DNA of 13,413 bases from a bacterium (GTDB lineage Bacteria > Chloroflexota > Dormibacteria > UBA8260 > Bog-877), in the NCBI GenBank assembly GCA_021791455.1, contig JAJYWM010000187.1, positions 1 through 13,413 on the forward strand, given 5' to 3'. The stretch's first letter is position 1. Every line of letters starts with the position of its first letter. The notes below the pieces were generated by a model, which saw only the letters and a list, made by a program, of their open reading frames with translations, was not told where the DNA came from and searched no databases. Shown one piece after another: positions 1 to 7,089 of this stretch. A program made the translations under genes and the position numbers.

Positions 1-1
1 G

Positions 2-1204
2 GCGGAGGTCGCGGCCCGCCTGGGCGACGAGTTGCGCCGCGGGGGGCTGCCGGTGACCCCCGAGACGCTGGGGCGCTTTGCGCTGGCGATCTCCCTCGCG
101 CGCCCGCACTCCCTCGACGACCTGACTCTGCTGGGACGAGCGACGTTGGCGTCCGACCCGGCCGAGGTGGTGACCTTCGACGCCCTGCTTCAGCGAATCT
201 TTGGAGGCGTCTGGGATCCCGCCGGGCCTCGCGGGGACCTGACGACGCCACCCCCACCCACACCGGGGCCAGGTTCTGTTGAAGCGGGCCAGCCCGTGCA
301 AGGGTCGGCCGGGTCGTCCCCTCAATCTGAGACAGAACGTTCAGAGCCGGCCGACAGGGAGTTTCCGCTGGGACTGCTGGCGGCCGCCGAGAGGCTGGCG
401 GAAAGGGACTTCGCCGACTGCAGCGAGGATGAGCTCCAGACGGTCCTGGAGTTGGTTCGACGCCTTCCCGTCGACGTTCCCAGGCGGCAGACAAGGCGCT
501 GGCGCAGAACGGCCGGCGGTGGGCGCGTCGACCTGCGGGACACCCTGCGCCATTCCCATCGCACCGGAGGTGACCCCGCTCGACTGCTGGCCCGGCGCCG
601 GTCCCGGCGGCCCCGGCGGCTGGTGATGCTCGCGGACGTCTCGGGATCAATGGAACCGTACACCAGGATCTATTTGACCCTCTTCCACGGTGCCGTCCGG
701 GCCGCCCGGGCCGAGACGTTCGTCTTCGCCACCAGGTTGACCAGGGTCACCGACGCCCTGGCCGCGAGCGATCCCAGCGCCGCCCTGCAACGGGCCGGTG
801 CCGCCGTCCAAGACTGGGCCGGCGGCACGCTGATCGGGTCAGCCGTGGAGTCGTTCAACGACCACTATGGGAGGCGAGGGATGGCCCGGGGAGCGCTGGT
901 GGTCATAGTCTCGGATGGTTGGGAGGGCGCGGACCCCGATCTCCTGGGACGCCAGATGCGCAGACTCTCTCTGCTGGCCAACCGGATTGTTTGGGTGAAC
1001 CCCCGGTCCGCCAGCCGTGGCTTCCAACCCACCACGGCGGGAATGGCCGCCGCCCTGCCGTTTGTCGACACCCTGGTCAGCGGCCACTCCCTGGCCGCCG
1101 TCCAGAGCCTGCTTCAGGCGATCCGCGGGGGAGAGAGCGGGGACCCTCCGGTCCTGAACCAACGCCTGATCGGAGTCTCGGCTGGAGCCACCGGGCCCAG
1201 GTGA
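2..1204 (+). CDS. CoxE-like VWA domain protein, 5' end outside the window
   Basis: The frame is open from the first bases with no stop, and the residues encoded before the first in-window start codon (TTG at 32) fit the family's N-terminal helical domain, so the gene begins upstream of the window. The last ~200 residues are a von Willebrand A domain with a full MIDAS metal site: DVSGS (Asp codon 635-637), the GGT threonine (827-829) and SDG (Asp codon 914-916). An Arg-rich segment (around 470-620) precedes the VWA domain, as is usual in the CoxE/VWA-containing family. CoxE proteins work with MoxR-type AAA+ ATPases (CoxD) in maturing Mo-containing CO dehydrogenase and related hydroxylases. A CoxD or catalytic-subunit gene would be expected upstream, out of view. 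The cytosolic maturation role is inferred from the family and from the nearby molybdenum cofactor genes; the specific partner enzyme cannot be told. Confidence 0.85.
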   Translation, partial: AEVAARLGDELRRGGLPVTPETLGRFALAISLARPHSLDDLTLLGRATLASDPAEVVTFDALLQRIFGGVWDPAGPRGDLTTPPPPTPGPGSVEAGQPVQGSAGSSPQSETERSEPADREFPLGLLAAAERLAERDFADCSEDELQTVLELVRRLPVDVPRRQTRRWRRTAGGGRVDLRDTLRHSHRTGGDPARLLARRRSRRPRRLVMLADVSGSMEPYTRIYLTLFHGAVRAARAETFVFATRLTRVTDALAASDPSAALQRAGAAVQDWAGGTLIGSAVESFNDHYGRRGMARGALVVIVSDGWEGADPDLLGRQMRRLSLLANRIVWVNPRSASRGFQPTTAGMAAALPFVDTLVSGHSLAAVQSLLQAIRGGESGDPPVLNQRLIGVSAGATGPR

Positions 1205-1262
1205 GAGCAGCCGAAGGGGCGTCATTGGCCCCGCCGTCACGGCGATCTATCAGTGGGCCGAG

Positions 1263-1736
1263 GTGGGTACACCTCTGGCCCTCTGGCGGGCCCAGTCGCA
1301 CTGGGGCAGGGTCCCCATCGTCCAGCAGTTTCTGAGGGCAATCACCTTCTTTCCGGGGCGCACCTACTACGGTTTTCCAGGCATGGGGGGGCCCAGCAGG
1401 CCGCCCTTCAACGACCTCGAGATCTTCCTGCAGAGTGTGGAGACCATATTCGCCCTGTTGCTTGTCCTGGCGCTCGTGAATGCCCAGGCCAGAACCACGC
1501 CCCGCTACTTCACGGTGTGCGCGCTCCTGATCGTGGCCGCCTACTACTGGTTCAACGCCTCAGTCCAGGGCCCGGTCAACGGGTGGCGACTGCTCTATCT
1601 CGCCATTCCCGCCTTCCTCGGGGCGGGCGCGGCTGCCCGGACTCTTCCCCGGGTCATGTCGGCTTTGGTCCTTCTCCTGGCCGCGGTGCTGGCGAGCCAG
1701 ATCGCCTTCACCACAGCCGGCTACTTCGTAATTTGA
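1263..1736 (+). pseudogene. C-terminal remnant of a PIG-V/GT-C-like membrane mannosyltransferase
   Basis: From the first usable start (GTG at 1263) this encodes 157 residues with about four membrane segments. The segment ending WRAQSHWGR (1287-1313), the later YLAIPAFLGAG and the aromatic C-terminal end resemble the C-terminal half of bacterial PIG-V-like glycosyltransferases. Those are usually about 400 residues with a catalytic loop near the N-terminus, absent here. Family-like sequence seems to extend upstream of the GTG to about codon 1236 (AIYQWAEVG), but no start codon lies between there and the in-frame stop at 1167-1169, and the CoxE-like gene ends at 1204. This suggests deletion or recombination fused the tail of one gene to the end of another. 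It could instead be a small intact membrane protein of unknown role. The family call is from recognition by eye. Confidence 0.55.
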
Positions 1737-1946
1737 CCGCCCACCGTCCGCCTGGTGGCTCCCTGCACCTGATCTCCGGCACAGGCCCGGCGGATGGACC
1801 GTCTCGCCGCTGGGTGGCATCGCCCAGCGCACTGCCGGGGCCGGATGCCTAAGAGCTCGAAAATCGTCGGGCAGGCCGCGCCCGCCGGAGGGCGACGGCC
1901 AAGCCCACGCCGGCCCCTCGCGCTTCACCCCCGGCGCCGCAGTCGG
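1737..1946. other. Intergenic stretch between convergent genes, no gene seen
   Basis: About 210 nt separate the membrane-protein remnant (plus strand) from the hypothetical protein ending at 1947 (minus strand). I see no convincing reading frame, RNA gene or hairpin followed by a T-run here. It is probably leftover sequence from the rearrangement that truncated the upstream gene. Confidence 0.4.
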
Positions 1947-2540
1947 TCACTCGAGGACCACCACCAGCTCACTCATTTTCAGCGTGTGGTAGGCGAACGA
2001 CCCCGCCCGCAGAAAGCCGAGCCAGCCAGGTGGGACGAGAACTCCCAGATGAGAGAGCTGGAGGCGGGCCGCGGCCCGGGCGACGTCACCGAGGTCGGGA
2101 TACCCTATCGCCCTGCCGTCGGAGATCACGGCGCACTGTGAGCCAAGCTCGCTCGCCAGAGCGTCCACCAGGTCCCACAGCTCCTCCTCGGCAAGGAGTT
2201 CCGCCATGTCCACCCAGGGGGGCAGCCTGAAGGTCACCTCGCCTGTTGCCTGCCCCCTGGCCTGGCAGGCCTCCATCACGACGGGCATCCCATGCCAGCG
2301 CAAGGGCTCTCCCAGGATCAGGGGGGCGCCCTTCTTGGTGCCGGTCACGTACCGCTGACCGCCCGGATCCGGTTCGACTCCTCCCTGGTGCCTCAGGACA
2401 TCGAGCGCCCTGCCCACCAACCAGGGGCCATCGTCGAGAGGACAGCAGAAGGAGATGGTCGTCTCATCGGCGGTCGGCCAGCAGGTGCGCCAGTAGGGCT
2501 TTCGTGCCGAATTTGCCCGCTGCGCCGCTGCCCGCTCCAC
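1947..2540 (-). CDS. Hypothetical protein, 197 aa, unknown family
   Basis: I do not recognise this protein. The GTG start at 2540 directly follows an in-frame TAG (on the minus strand, TAG GTT GTG), so it is the furthest possible start. The sequence looks like a compact soluble alpha/beta protein: beta-like stretches (TTISFCC, GEVTFRLPPW, LGVLVPPGWLGFL) alternate with acidic helices (MAELLAEEELWDLVDALASELG). There is no signal peptide or membrane helix. An acidic helix followed by ISDGRAIGYPDLGD is the most distinctive segment. The basic first ~20 residues look less like folded protein, but no better in-frame start exists before the fold seems to begin. It stands alone, divergent from hppD, with a leaderless-type promoter at its start. 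Function unknown. Confidence 0.65.
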   Translation of the reverse strand: MERAAAQRANSARKPYWRTCWPTADETTISFCCPLDDGPWLVGRALDVLRHQGGVEPDPGGQRYVTGTKKGAPLILGEPLRWHGMPVVMEACQARGQATGEVTFRLPPWVDMAELLAEEELWDLVDALASELGSQCAVISDGRAIGYPDLGDVARAAARLQLSHLGVLVPPGWLGFLRAGSFAYHTLKMSELVVVLE

Positions 2541-2848
2541 AACCTATAGATTAGAGCCGCCACCCCGGGCTGCCGGCGGGCGACTCAGCTCTGGCCGATC
2601 CACCTCCCGGGGACCAACGGCGCCCGGATCGGGAAGTGCCCGGGAGGGGTCGAGCGTCCGTCAATCACTGGCCGCGCCGACCGACCTCGCCAGCGCGGCG
2701 CCTCGGCCGACGGCCGGCGTCCCCAGCATCCCATCCCAGGCAGCGGAGCCAGCTCACACGAGTCGGCCCGGCGCGTTAACCTAGCCTGGTGAGGCACTTG
2801 CCTTCCGCTCGGTCACCGGGCGCGGGTTGCGAAAGTTGAGGCGCTGAT
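2541..2848. other. Divergent intergenic region upstream of hppD
   Basis: About 300 nt with no credible gene; the minus-strand frame at 2585-2797 lacks any protein-like pattern. It must carry the promoters of both flanking genes. Toward hppD the only A/T-containing spot is around 2776-2788, with TAACCT (2777-2782) as a weak -10 candidate about 65 nt before the hppD start. No operator palindrome was obvious. Confidence 0.4.
2548..2553 (-). promoter_or_regulatory. Putative -10 element of a leaderless transcript
   Basis: On the minus strand TAATCT (matches TANNNT) lies exactly 7 nt before the GTG at 2540, which would place the transcription start at or beside the start codon. No Shine-Dalgarno sequence lies between. 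This is the arrangement seen in leaderless genes of Actinobacteria and related phyla. No clear -35 element is visible. Confidence 0.45.
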
Positions 2849-3973
2849 GTGAAAGCAGACATTGAGGCGATCCCTCAGGCTCCTGAGTATCGCGAAACCC
2901 TTCTTGACGGGGTCGATCACATCGAATTCTATGTCGGCAACGCACGTCAGGCTGCCCATTTCTACCGGTCGGCCTTCGGGTTCGACGTGGTCGCCTACTC
3001 GGGGCCGGAGACAGGGGTCAGAGATCGGGCGTCATACGTTCTGCGCCAGGGGGATGTCCACCTGGTCATGACCGCCCCGCTTGGCCCCGAGGGCGAGATA
3101 GCGGATCACGTAAGACTCCACGGAGATGGCGTCAGGGCTCTTGCGTTTCAGGTGGAAGACGCCACCTCGGCCTATCAGGACGCGGTCCATAGGGGAGCCC
3201 GCTCGGTGGCTGAGCCCCATGTGGTGGAGGACGGCAGCGGCGCCGTGCGGCTGGCGACGGTCAAGACCTTCGGCGACACGGTGCACACCTTCGTGGAGCG
3301 CGCCGAATATCAGGGGGCGTTCCTGCCCGGGTATCGCGCCGAGTTCAAAGGAGGGTCCGGGGCTGGGCTTGAGGTGGTGGATCACTGCGTCTGCAACGTC
3401 GAGCTCCATCGCATGGACGAGTGGGTCGACTGGTACAACCGAATCTTCGGTTTCGACGTGTTCCAGGAGTTCGATGAGAGTGACATCGCAACCCAGTACT
3501 CGGCCCTGCGGAGCAAGGTCGTCAGGGGGGGCCGGGGTGGCAGCATCACCTTTCCAATCAACGAGCCCGCCAAGGGGCTGAAGCGGTCCCAGATAGACGA
3601 ATACCTGGACTATTACCACGGCCCCGGGGTGCAGCACATAGCCCTTCACACCACGGACATCGTGGAGACGGTAGGCTGGCTGCGGCAGCAGGGGGCCGAG
3701 TTCCTGGCCGCCCCCAAGGCCTACTACGACAGCTTGGGCGACAGGGTGGGGGACATCGATGAGGACCTTGAGCGGCTGCGCCAGCTGAACATTCTGGTCG
3801 ACAGGGATGAGCACGGTTACCTGTTGCAGATCTTCACCAGGCCCGTCGAGGACAGGCCGACCTTGTTCTTCGAGGTGATCCAGCGGAAGGGCTGCCGTGG
3901 CTTTGGTAAGGGCAACTTCCAAGCCCTGTTCCAGGCGATCGAGCAGGAGCAGGACGCCAGGGGCAACCTCTGA
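2849..3973 (+). CDS. hppD: 4-hydroxyphenylpyruvate dioxygenase
   Basis: This Fe(II) dioxygenase converts 4-hydroxyphenylpyruvate to homogentisate in tyrosine catabolism, in the cytosol. The 374 residues match the usual bacterial length (~350-380) and show two vicinal-oxygen-chelate halves: a non-catalytic one (~20-155) and a catalytic one (~175-345). The iron ligands are visible as His179 (VVDHCV), His263 (GVQHIALHT) and Glu342 (FFEVIQRKG). The PINEPA segment (236-241) and the C-terminal GFGKGNFQALF favour HPPD over hydroxymandelate synthase. The start is GTG, because the ATG at 2846 runs straight into a stop; a GTTGAGG Shine-Dalgarno-like sequence lies about 7 nt upstream. No other tyrosine-degradation gene (hmgA, fahA) is in the window. 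moeA follows 34 nt downstream on the same strand with no evident metabolic link. Confidence 0.95.
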   Translation: MKADIEAIPQAPEYRETLLDGVDHIEFYVGNARQAAHFYRSAFGFDVVAYSGPETGVRDRASYVLRQGDVHLVMTAPLGPEGEIADHVRLHGDGVRALAFQVEDATSAYQDAVHRGARSVAEPHVVEDGSGAVRLATVKTFGDTVHTFVERAEYQGAFLPGYRAEFKGGSGAGLEVVDHCVCNVELHRMDEWVDWYNRIFGFDVFQEFDESDIATQYSALRSKVVRGGRGGSITFPINEPAKGLKRSQIDEYLDYYHGPGVQHIALHTTDIVETVGWLRQQGAEFLAAPKAYYDSLGDRVGDIDEDLERLRQLNILVDRDEHGYLLQIFTRPVEDRPTLFFEVIQRKGCRGFGKGNFQALFQAIEQEQDARGNL

Positions 3974-3994
3974 GCCGGCGGCTCAGCCAGCCGG
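3971..3994 (+). other. Intercistronic hairpin(s) between hppD and moeA
   Basis: A perfect palindrome TGAGCC-GGC-GGCTCA (3971-3985) includes the hppD stop codon. A stronger alternative pairs 3975-3982 (CCGGCGGC) with 3986-3994 (GCC, bulged A, GCCGG) around a TCA triloop. The two share bases and exclude each other. There is no T-run, so this is not an ordinary intrinsic terminator. It ends 3 nt before the moeA Shine-Dalgarno. Confidence 0.4.
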
Positions 3995-4007
3995 TCAGGG
4001 AGAAGGG

Positions 4008-5252
4008 ATGACGGCTTCGGCCGACCAGCAGGCGGTCGTGCGCGGACCGCTCTCCGTCGCCACCGCCCGGCGGGAGATGCTGGAGGCGGTGCCCCGCCTT
4101 CCCGCAGAGCAGGTACCGATTGACGGCCGGGCTTCGGGAAGGGTGCTCGCGACCGCGGTCGTGGCCCGGGTGCTCCTGCCGCCATTCCCCAACAGCGCGA
4201 TGGACGGCTACGCGGTGCGGGCCGCGGATGTGCCTCAAGTTCCCTGCCGCCTGCCCGTCCAGGGCGAGATGAGGGCCGGGATGGCCCCGGGAGCGGTGCG
4301 CATAAGCCCTGGCACCTGTGCCAAGGTGATGACGGGAGCCCCCCTGCCGGAGGGTGCCGACTCGGTGGTTCCCTACGAGTGGACCGATCGGGGTACCGTG
4401 GAGGTCCTGATCCACGAGCGGCCGCGCCGAGGCAACGCGGTGCGCCGGGCCGGCGAGGACCTGTCCCCGGGGCAGGCGGTGCTGCCGGCGGGGCACAGGG
4501 TCAGGCCCACGGACCTGGCGCCCCTGGCGGCTTCGGGCGCACCATTTCTGGTGGTCGGGACGAGACCCCGGGTGGCTCTTATCACGACGGGAGACGAGAT
4601 CCGCCCGCCGGGCAGCGAGCTTGCCCCGGGGGAGATCTACGACACCGCGGGCCCGGCGTTGGAGGGCCTGATAGCCGCCGCCGGGGGGGAATTGGTCTCC
4701 CGGCGCACGGCGACGGACGACCCTGGGCAGGTCACCGACACCCTGCTCAGCGCAGCCGCGGAGGCCGATGTCCTGGTCGGGGTGGGGGGGATGAGCGTGG
4801 GAGACCACGACCACGTTCGCGCCACCGTGGAGCAGCTCGGGAGCCTGCAGTTCTGGAGGGTGGCGATGCGGCCGGGCCGCCCGATAGCGTTCGGCACCCT
4901 GGCCGACAAGGTCTTCGTGGGGCTGCCGGGCAATCCCGTGTCGGCCTGTGTCACCTTCACCCTCTTCGGGGTTCCAGCCCTGCTGGCGATGCAGGGATCA
5001 GCCCATCCGGAACCGCCCACCCACCCGGCCGAGTTGCTGGAGGAGGTGGAAAAGCCGGAGGGGCTGGAGACGTTCCACCGGGGCACGCTGAAAGCTCGGC
5101 CCGGAAAGATCCCCGGGGTCAGGGTCGCCGGCAATCAGAGCAGTGGGGCCACCATCTCCTTGGCCCACGCCGATTGCCTGCTCGTCTTGCCCGCCAAGGG
5201 CGTGAGTATGCCTCGGGGCGCCGTGGTCGAGGTGATCCCGCTCGGGCGCTAA
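4008..5252 (+). CDS. moeA: Molybdopterin molybdenumtransferase MoeA
   Basis: MoeA inserts molybdate into adenylated molybdopterin to form the molybdenum cofactor, in the cytosol. The 414 residues match the family (~400). Visible hallmarks are NSAMDGYAV (62-70), KVMTGAPLPEGAD (106-118), the MoCF-fold motif TTGDE (193-197), GGMSVGDHDHV (260-270) and GLPGNPVSA (305-313); the C-terminal ~70 residues fit domain IV. The ATG at 4008 has a good AGGGAG Shine-Dalgarno 5 nt upstream (3997-4002); the in-frame upstream extension would run into hppD. Oddity: the segment usually reading I-Y-D-S/T-N is IYDTA (210-214), with Ala in place of the usual Asn. The gene follows hppD by 34 nt and overlaps the stop of the convergent DUF6457 gene by 4 nt. 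A dedicated MogA domain is absent, as expected. Confidence 0.95.
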   Translation: MTASADQQAVVRGPLSVATARREMLEAVPRLPAEQVPIDGRASGRVLATAVVARVLLPPFPNSAMDGYAVRAADVPQVPCRLPVQGEMRAGMAPGAVRISPGTCAKVMTGAPLPEGADSVVPYEWTDRGTVEVLIHERPRRGNAVRRAGEDLSPGQAVLPAGHRVRPTDLAPLAASGAPFLVVGTRPRVALITTGDEIRPPGSELAPGEIYDTAGPALEGLIAAAGGELVSRRTATDDPGQVTDTLLSAAAEADVLVGVGGMSVGDHDHVRATVEQLGSLQFWRVAMRPGRPIAFGTLADKVFVGLPGNPVSACVTFTLFGVPALLAMQGSAHPEPPTHPAELLEEVEKPEGLETFHRGTLKARPGKIPGVRVAGNQSSGATISLAHADCLLVLPAKGVSMPRGAVVEVIPLGR

Positions 5253-5512
5253 TCCAGCTCCAGGTCCTCTCCCGCCGATCCCGCGCTGACCACCGCTGAG
5301 CGCGCCTCCCGGAGCACCTTCAGGCGCCCCTCGCGGGCCAACCCGGCAGCCGCTCTGCCCGCCAGGTAGGCCGCGAGCGGTGCGAACTGGCGAGCGCCGG
5401 ACGTGTGGGCGACGTCGCCGGCGAGGTCCAGCACCAGCTTTGCCTCCTCCGGCCGCAGCACTGTGTCACCGGCGCCGAGGGCCTTCAGGTAGCGATCGAA
5501 CCAGGCGTTCAA
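5249..5512 (-). CDS. DUF6457-type small protein, linked to mobA
   Basis: An 87-residue, all-helical-looking protein resembling the small DUF6457 domain that in Actinobacteria is often fused to, or encoded beside, a MobA-like nucleotidyltransferase. The recognisable core is LVLDLAGDVAHTSG followed by APLAAYLAGRAAAG (residues ~26-57). Its biochemical role is not established; a helper of MobA is inferred from linkage. The start is TTG at 5512: a perfect AGGAGG lies 6 nt upstream (5519-5524), and the TTG overlaps the mobA stop as TTGA. Extending the frame upstream to 5782 would read antisense-like sequence out of frame with mobA and is not credible. Its stop overlaps the convergent moeA stop by 4 nt. 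Confidence 0.8.
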   Translation of the reverse strand: MNAWFDRYLKALGAGDTVLRPEEAKLVLDLAGDVAHTSGARQFAPLAAYLAGRAAAGLAREGRLKVLREARSAVVSAGSAGEDLELD

Positions 5513-6153
5513 GGGATTCCTCCTGATGTTTGTTCCCCAGCTGCCCGGGCGGCTGCCTGGGTTAGCTCCTCTGGGGTGTTGCAGCTCTGGAATGATGACG
5601 CTTCGGGGTCGAAAAGGCGCCATCTGCCCTCTGCCACTGTCAGCGGTTCCAGGTTGGCGAGGGCAGAGCGGAGCGCCGGGCCGCGATGGGGGTTGGTCTG
5701 CTCGGCGGCCTTCCGAAGCCCGGCGGCAGCACTCCTGCGGTATACGGCGAAGAGGGGCTCCAGCCACCCGTCCCGCAGGCACGCGACCGCTGGGGCACCT
5801 TCTCTGGCTCGGGCCAGACGGATCAGTTCCTCGGCCAGTCGCGACACGGGGAAGGGCGTGTCCGCGGCGCAGGCCAGGACCAGTTCCGCCGGGGAAGCTT
5901 CAAGCCCCGCGATCAGGCCGCCCAGAGGACCAGGGATGTCGGGGCAGTCGGCGACCACCCGGCACCCCAGGCCGAAGGACGATGGCCCGGCGATGAGGCA
6001 GGGACCGGTGATCGGGCAGAGGATGGAGTGCACTCGAGCGATCAGCGGAGGGTCGGTGGGGGCGGGAAAGGGGATCGACGGTTTGTCCTGGCCCATCCGA
6101 CGGCTCCGGCCACCCGCCAGCAGGAGCAGGGCACAGGGGTTGTCCCGGCTCAG
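5509..6153 (-). CDS. mobA: Molybdenum cofactor guanylyltransferase MobA, CTG start
   Basis: MobA transfers GMP from GTP to Mo-molybdopterin, giving the guanine dinucleotide cofactor used by formate dehydrogenases and related enzymes. The essential nucleotide-binding motif LLLLAGGRSRRMGQDKP is encoded at 6079-6129, partly upstream of the only ATG (6096), so an ATG start would destroy it. Upstream in this frame there is no ATG, GTG or TTG. The CTG at 6153, overlapping the fdhD stop as CTGA, gives 214 residues, near the usual ~200. Other supporting segments are GPLGGLIAGL, the ADTPF acidic site (family often DMPF), PLFAVYRR and the C-terminal NTPEEL. The RMG-DK form of the motif favours GTP-specific MobA over CTP-specific MocA. 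Upstream Shine-Dalgarno is weak (CGGGG), so translation probably depends on coupling to fdhD. Confidence 0.9.
   Translation of the reverse strand: MSRDNPCALLLLAGGRSRRMGQDKPSIPFPAPTDPPLIARVHSILCPITGPCLIAGPSSFGLGCRVVADCPDIPGPLGGLIAGLEASPAELVLACAADTPFPVSRLAEELIRLARAREGAPAVACLRDGWLEPLFAVYRRSAAAGLRKAAEQTNPHRGPALRSALANLEPLTVAEGRWRLFDPEASSFQSCNTPEELTQAAARAAGEQTSGGIP
5519..5524 (-). promoter_or_regulatory. Perfect Shine-Dalgarno fixing a TTG start
   Basis: AGGAGG on the minus strand with a 6-nt spacer to the TTG at 5512. It lies within the last codons of mobA and decides the start of the DUF6457 gene, which has no ATG or GTG at a sensible position. Confidence 0.8.
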
Positions 6154-7040
6154 AGGGAAGCCCCGTCTGCGCCGGGTCCGCCGGGTTCGTCCACCCCCGA
6201 GATCCGCTCCGGGTGGGTGTAGATGTTGAACGACTGTCCTCGCAGGAAGCCGATCAGAGTGACGCCCAGGGCGTCCGCGGTTTGGACCGCCATCGAGGAC
6301 GGGGCCGAGACCGAGGCGACCACGGCGACCTGGGCGGCCGCCGCCTTCTGTACGATCTCGAAGCCGGCCCGGCCGCTGACCACCAGGCAGGAGTCGGTCA
6401 GAGGCAGCCGATCTTCGAGCAGCGCCTGCCCTACGAGCTTGTCGACGGCGTTGTGCCGGCCCACGTCCTCGGCCACCGCCATGTCCTCCTTCCCGAACGG
6501 CAGCAGCCCCGCCGCGTGCAGCCCCCCGGTTCTGCTGAACACCGCCTGGGACGAGCGGAGGATCTCGGGCAGCCCGACTATGCGGCCGCGGGTCCAGTGG
6601 CGGTCACCCACCACCGGAGGCTGGAAGCGCAGCACGGCATCCAGGGTGGCCGCGCCGCAGATGCCGCAGGCGCTGCTCGAGGGGAGGTTGCGCTGCCAAC
6701 CCAGTGCCAGTGGGGAGAGCGGCTGCTGCAGGTGCACATCCACCAGGTTCTCCAGCTTGGGGTCGGGCCGTAGCTCGAGCCTCGCGGAGGGCCATTTCTC
6801 CTGGCCGCTCGGGGCGAACGTCACAAACGTCACGTCGGCGAGTGACCGCAGCACCCCCTCCGCGTGCAGCAGCCCGAGGGCGAGGTCGATGTCAGCGCCC
6901 GGGGTGCGCATGACAATGCCCAGGGGAGTGCCGTCGACCATTAGCTGGAGCGCCTCCTCCCGGGCCACGGAATCAGCAGCTCGCCAACTGCGCCGGACGT
7001 CGACCTTGGTGAGGATCAGGCTGTGTTGCGCTCGGCCCAT
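6150..7040 (-). CDS. fdhD: Formate dehydrogenase accessory sulfurtransferase FdhD
   Basis: FdhD carries sulfur from a cysteine desulfurase to the bis-MGD cofactor of formate dehydrogenase, which is required for its activity. The 296 residues are a typical length. The catalytic cysteine pair is present as SSACGICGAATL (Cys125, Cys128). Other conserved blocks are EDVGRHNAVDKLVG (191-204), VVSGRAGFEIVQKA (220-233) and a C-terminal LIGFLRGQSFNIYTH (262-276). The ATG at 7040 is chosen; a GTG at 7061 in the same frame is possible, and neither has a strong Shine-Dalgarno. Longer extensions overlap the upstream gene. It follows the formyltransferase-like gene by about 50 nt and its stop overlaps the mobA start. 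It implies a Mo or W formate dehydrogenase in this organism, though none is in view. Confidence 0.95.
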   Translation of the reverse strand: MGRAQHSLILTKVDVRRSWRAADSVAREEALQLMVDGTPLGIVMRTPGADIDLALGLLHAEGVLRSLADVTFVTFAPSGQEKWPSARLELRPDPKLENLVDVHLQQPLSPLALGWQRNLPSSSACGICGAATLDAVLRFQPPVVGDRHWTRGRIVGLPEILRSSQAVFSRTGGLHAAGLLPFGKEDMAVAEDVGRHNAVDKLVGQALLEDRLPLTDSCLVVSGRAGFEIVQKAAAAQVAVVASVSAPSSMAVQTADALGVTLIGFLRGQSFNIYTHPERISGVDEPGGPGADGASL

Positions 7041-7089
7041 TTGGGGCCCCGCAGTAGTCACCCCGGAAATGGTAGCCCCGGGCGACCGA

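Noticed and set aside
3032..3922. 296-residue minus-strand frame opposite hppD
   Set aside because: Shadow of hppD; the plus strand has all catalytic residues of a known enzyme.
3834..4814. 326-residue minus-strand frame opposite moeA
   Set aside because: Shadow of moeA, full of Arg/Gly/His with no recognisable fold.
4379..5299. 306-residue plus-strand frame within moeA
   Set aside because: Gly/Arg-rich frame-shifted reading of moeA; the moeA frame has continuous family motifs.
5249..5782. A 177-residue version of the DUF6457 protein
   Set aside because: The extra 90 residues overlap mobA in another frame and have no protein-like pattern; AGGAGG and the TTG at 5512 give a much better start.
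5509..6096. MobA starting at the ATG at 6096
   Set aside because: This would remove the LLLLAGGRSRR part of the GTP-binding loop, which is encoded in the same frame just upstream.
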